The notes under the pieces were generated by a model, which worked only from the letters and a program-made list of their open reading frames with translations, did not search any database and was not told where the DNA came from. A stretch of 64,000 nucleotides of DNA from UBA2336 sp964419145 (GTDB lineage Bacteria > Bacteroidota > Bacteroidia > Cytophagales > Cyclobacteriaceae), in the NCBI GenBank assembly GCA_964419145.1, contig CAYQOM010000001.1:124001-188000 (forward strand), given 5' to 3'. Of the stretch, positions 61,798 to 64,000 are shown in pieces. Position 1 is the first letter of the stretch. Every line of letters starts with the position of its first letter. The position numbers and the translations under genes were made by a program.

Positions 61798-62356
61798 TCT
61801 CTTCAAATGAAGGTGAGGTGTTGCAACCACAAGGAAGTTTATCTTCGCATACCAGTACATTTCCGTATGCATCGGTTTTAATGTGGTAGAGATCATGCAG
61901 CTTTTGCTTAAGCAATGCACGTGCACGCTGAACACGTGATTTGGCTCCGGAATAGGAAATGTTTAATCGATCTGCTAATTCCAGTTGTGAAAGGTTCTGA
62001 TGTTCGGTCAGCTCAAGTGCTTCGCGATATTTTTGCGGTAATGTTTTGATTAACGTATTCAGGCAAAAGGCAACGCAGTCGTTGAAATCCTTTGGATCTG
62101 TATCAAGATCAAGTTCACGAATATCAAAGGTTCGGGATTGACTGCGGAAATAATCGTTCACCGCATTGCGGGTAATTTGGTAAATCCAGGCGAAGATCTT
62201 ATCCGACTCCTTTAATTGACCAGCTTTTGCATAAATCTTAAGCAATACATCATGCACAATATCTTCTGCCAATGCCTTGTCTTTTACCCTTTTATAGACA
62301 AATCGGGTTAATTCACCTCGAATTTGAGTCCACGCATGTACGGCCAGTTCTTCCAT
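61778..62356 (-). CDS. sigZ: ECF RNA polymerase sigma factor, SigZ-like
   Basis: The 192-residue protein has sigma region 2 (about 10-75; DKALAEDIVHDVLLKIYAKA, KIFAWIYQITRNAVNDYFRS) and region 4 (about 110-160; LPQKYREALELTEHQNLSQL, NISYSGAKSRVQRARALLKQ). SigZ-type sigma factors have a C-terminal extension in place of a separate anti-sigma partner. Here it reads DAYGNVLVCEDKLPCGC and could sense redox state or metal. A GTG two codons upstream is in frame; ATG 62356 was chosen. It probably controls its own promoter (62381-62407). Confidence 0.85.
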   Translation of the reverse strand: MEELAVHAWTQIRGELTRFVYKRVKDKALAEDIVHDVLLKIYAKAGQLKESDKIFAWIYQITRNAVNDYFRSQSRTFDIRELDLDTDPKDFNDCVAFCLNTLIKTLPQKYREALELTEHQNLSQLELADRLNISYSGAKSRVQRARALLKQKLHDLYHIKTDAYGNVLVCEDKLPCGCNTSPSFEEKVVMPR

Positions 62357-62380
62357 GTGCACATAGTTTTACGAAAACAA

Positions 62381-62407
62381 GACGCAAGGGGCCGGAAAAA
62401 GACGCAG
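62381..62407 (-). promoter_or_regulatory. Candidate ECF autoregulated promoter of sigZ
   Basis: On the minus strand TGCGTC (62406-62401), 16 bases, then CGTC (62384-62381), the same pair as upstream of the PAP2 gene. The leader would be about 18 bases. Confidence 0.5.
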
Positions 62408-62415
62408 AAAATTTT

Positions 62416-62721
62416 CTAAACATGAAAAACCCAGTCCTTATACTGGCCATCCGCTGGATTGAAATCATCGCGTTTTACAAAGTGTAGTTCCGTTATTTCA
62501 ATGGTTTCAATGTCGGTTAATTTCAGGTTCCGGTACCCGGCCGTGCGTCCAGCCTTAGTAAAGCCTAGCTCCTGCCAGCAAACCAACATAATCTTATTAC
62601 CGGCAGTCTGACATACACCATACGGATGAACAAGCCGTTCAATCGGCTCCCGACTCATCCGAATGCGGCACTTGCGCTTTTTCTCCGCAGCTTCCCAAAG
62701 TTGCTGTGTGATCTCCTCCAT
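62416..62721 (-). CDS. Small WYL-like protein
   Basis: The 101-residue protein contains VHPYGVCQTAGNKIMLVCWQ, YRNLKLTDIETIEITELHF and RDDFNPADGQYKDWVFHV, a layout like the WYL ligand-sensing fold without a DNA-binding domain. The family assignment is by pattern only. The ATG overlaps the selD stop by one base (TGATG on the minus strand), so the two are translated together. A role tied to selenophosphate or the tRNA enzyme is possible but not shown. The sigma gene follows. Confidence 0.6.
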   Translation of the reverse strand: MEEITQQLWEAAEKKRKCRIRMSREPIERLVHPYGVCQTAGNKIMLVCWQELGFTKAGRTAGYRNLKLTDIETIEITELHFVKRDDFNPADGQYKDWVFHV

Positions 62722-63755
62722 CAGTCGTGAATGGTAATGTGGGCCGGTGTTCTATCGAGCAGTTTACCGAACGGTTGAAGTGAAAGTCCAAGTTTATTCG
62801 TTTTACGTTCAAATTCTTTGGCGTACTTTTCATCAACACAAACGAGTAAACCACCACTGGTTTGCGGATCGCAAAGTGTGAGTAATGATTCTGATCCGAT
62901 GCCCGTTACCTTGCCCTCAAAGCTTTGCCAATTGCGCATGGTATTATCCGGATAAATCATTTTTGCCGTATACGTTGAAAGATTTCTGATCAATGGAATT
63001 TTTGAATAGCTGATTTCTGCAGTGAGTTTACTGCCTTCGCACACCTCAAGCAGATGACCCAATAATCCGAAACCGGTTACATCAGTCATGGCTGTTACAT
63101 ATGCCAACGATCCGAATACCTCCCCAACCGAGTTTAAGGTTGTCATGATTCGAACAGTCTCCTCCACATCATGTGGCTCGGCCAATCCACGCTTCTGCGC
63201 AGTGGAAATAATGCCTACGCCCAGGGGTTTTGTCAGGTAAAGTATATCACCTGCCTTGGCCGTATTATTTTTTTTCAGCTGTGGTTTGAGAACTGTGCCG
63301 GTTACGGCCAAACCAAAAATTGGTTCGGGGCTGTCGATGCTATGCCCACCAGCAAGCGGAATATTGGCCTGATCACAAATGGATTGTGCGCCTGCTAAAA
63401 CCTGTTGGGCTACCTCAACGGGAATTTTTTCAACGGGCCAACCCAGGATCGCCAACGCCATTATTGGCTTGCCGCCCATGGCGTACACATCGCTGATGGC
63501 ATTGGTAGCCGCAATGGCGCCAAATGAAAACGGATCATCCACAATGGGCATGAAAAAATCGGTAGTGCTGATGATGCAGTTGCCGTCATTAAGCTCATAC
63601 ACCGCAGCATCATCTTTCGACTCATTGCCCACCAACAGGCCAGGGAAAATTTTTTTATCGCGTGAGGATTGTAAAATCTTTTCCAGCGTAGCCGGAGCAA
63701 TTTTGCATCCGCAACCTGAGCCGTGAGAGAATTGAGTGAGTTTAATGTCAGTCAT
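62721..63755 (-). CDS. selD: Selenide, water dikinase
   Basis: SelD makes selenophosphate from selenide and ATP. The 344-residue protein has the catalytic N-terminal loop HGSGCGCKIAP; the first Cys of the GCGCK motif is an ordinary cysteine codon, not a UGA selenocysteine. ATP/Mg motifs include ISTTDFFMPIVDDPFSFGAI, ATNAISDVYAMGGKPIMALA, LAGGHSID and DVTGFGLLGHLLEV. The C-terminus has DPQTSGGLLVCV. It lies just downstream of mnmH, pointing to 2-selenouridine in tRNA as a use of the selenium. Confidence 0.95.
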   Translation of the reverse strand: MTDIKLTQFSHGSGCGCKIAPATLEKILQSSRDKKIFPGLLVGNESKDDAAVYELNDGNCIISTTDFFMPIVDDPFSFGAIAATNAISDVYAMGGKPIMALAILGWPVEKIPVEVAQQVLAGAQSICDQANIPLAGGHSIDSPEPIFGLAVTGTVLKPQLKKNNTAKAGDILYLTKPLGVGIISTAQKRGLAEPHDVEETVRIMTTLNSVGEVFGSLAYVTAMTDVTGFGLLGHLLEVCEGSKLTAEISYSKIPLIRNLSTYTAKMIYPDNTMRNWQSFEGKVTGIGSESLLTLCDPQTSGGLLVCVDEKYAKEFERKTNKLGLSLQPFGKLLDRTPAHITIHD

Positions 63756-63772
63756 AAAAACAATTTTTTATC

Positions 63773-63798
63773 CATGGTCTGTGTCGACACAAACCATG
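63773..63798. repeat. Copy 2 of a TGTGTCGACACA-type palindrome
   Basis: This 26-base sequence is itself a near-perfect palindrome around TGTGTCGACACA, flanked by CATGGT and ACCATG. It matches the copy at 58941-58964 in opposite orientation and lies between mnmH and selD. Confidence 0.8.
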
Positions 63799-63806
63799 GG
63801 GTGTGT

Positions 63807-64000
63807 CTATGTGTTTAAAAAATCTTTAATAACCTCATCCAATCGATGACCATCCCACGAAATGCGCTTTACAATTCGTTGCTGCTTTCGTTCAAGGCCG
63901 TTGCGATAGGCTTTGTCGTAGTAGATTAGCAAAATATCAATGGTTGACTGCCAATCGCTTTGCGAAAGTTTTTCCGCTGCTGTATTAAAATGTTGGCCAC
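63807..64000 (-). CDS. mnmH: tRNA 2-selenouridine synthase, C-terminal end
   Basis: Only the last ~64 residues are in the window: they include GQHFNTAAEKLSQSDWQSTI, then ILLIYYDKAYRNGLE, and end VIKDFLNT. The 'GGQH...LLxYYDKAY' end is a MnmH/SelU mark as I know the family. The enzyme replaces sulfur by selenium in the wobble uridine of Lys, Glu and Gln tRNAs using selenophosphate. The selD gene next to it supports this. Its rhodanese domain is outside the window. Confidence 0.8.
   Translation of the reverse strand, partial: GQHFNTAAEKLSQSDWQSTIDILLIYYDKAYRNGLERKQQRIVKRISWDGHRLDEVIKDFLNT

Noticed and set aside
62721..63755. Selenocysteine codon in SelD
   Set aside because: The motif is read GCGCK with ordinary cysteine codons; there is no in-frame TGA.

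Overview
The window looks like a stretch of chromosome from a Bacteroidota bacterium, most likely order Cytophagales. The reasons are two SusC/SusD pairs, promoters with the phylum-specific TAnnTTTG -7 box, few Shine-Dalgarno sequences, a ribosomal protein S16 with a long Ala/Lys/Glu tail, and a BatD protein. Most of the window is housekeeping DNA. No rRNA, tRNA, CRISPR array, prophage or complete insertion sequence was recognised.

Layout. 1-3305 (minus): 2-oxoglutarate dehydrogenase E1 and a cut E2. 3500-5794 (plus): the rpsP-rimM-trmD-rplS translation block. 5935-7879: class I aldolase and AccD. 8005-17459 (minus): two SusC/SusD pairs with no degradative enzymes beside them. 17681-22199: L27/L21 divergent from nrdBA, which has a long, probably structured leader. 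22200-23221: inverted repeats and a frameshifted gene. 23272-27896 (minus): DUF3127 protein, acetyl-CoA synthetase, a ZIP transporter and ApbE. 28002-30395: ruvB and queG with a GxxExxY cassette bounded by inverted repeats between them. 30396-38757: small membrane proteins, BatD, aroC, a TPM protein, two tandem amino-acid/cation symporters and Nfu. 38830-51394: a mixed set including an S9 peptidase, def, ruvX, ctpA, hmgA, purN, ubiA and a frameshifted aminotransferase. 51598-54180 (minus): a TonB receptor under a TPP riboswitch. 54306-58934: biotin carrier, pyrH, frr, an MFS transporter and a dehydrogenase. 58969-64000: glutaminyl cyclase, a PAP2 phosphatase, a SigZ-like ECF sigma factor, and selD with the end of mnmH.

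The most unusual locus is 61546-62407. The ECF sigma factor gene, the PAP2 phosphatase gene and an unlisted 19-codon ORF ending CCGGLCGC each have the same bipartite promoter-like motif upstream: TGCGTC, then 15 or 16 bases, then CGTC. All three predicted proteins end in a cysteine-rich tail. This suggests a small autoregulated sigma regulon with a redox or metal theme; that reading is inference. Other points of interest are the GxxExxY cassette whose right repeat abuts the queG start codon, the nrdB leader, a series of nested quasi-palindromes in intergenic DNA, and a repeated palindrome with a TGTGTCGACACA core.

Two genes (22500-23221 and 43064-44204) are split by single frameshifts, which may be real or sequence errors.
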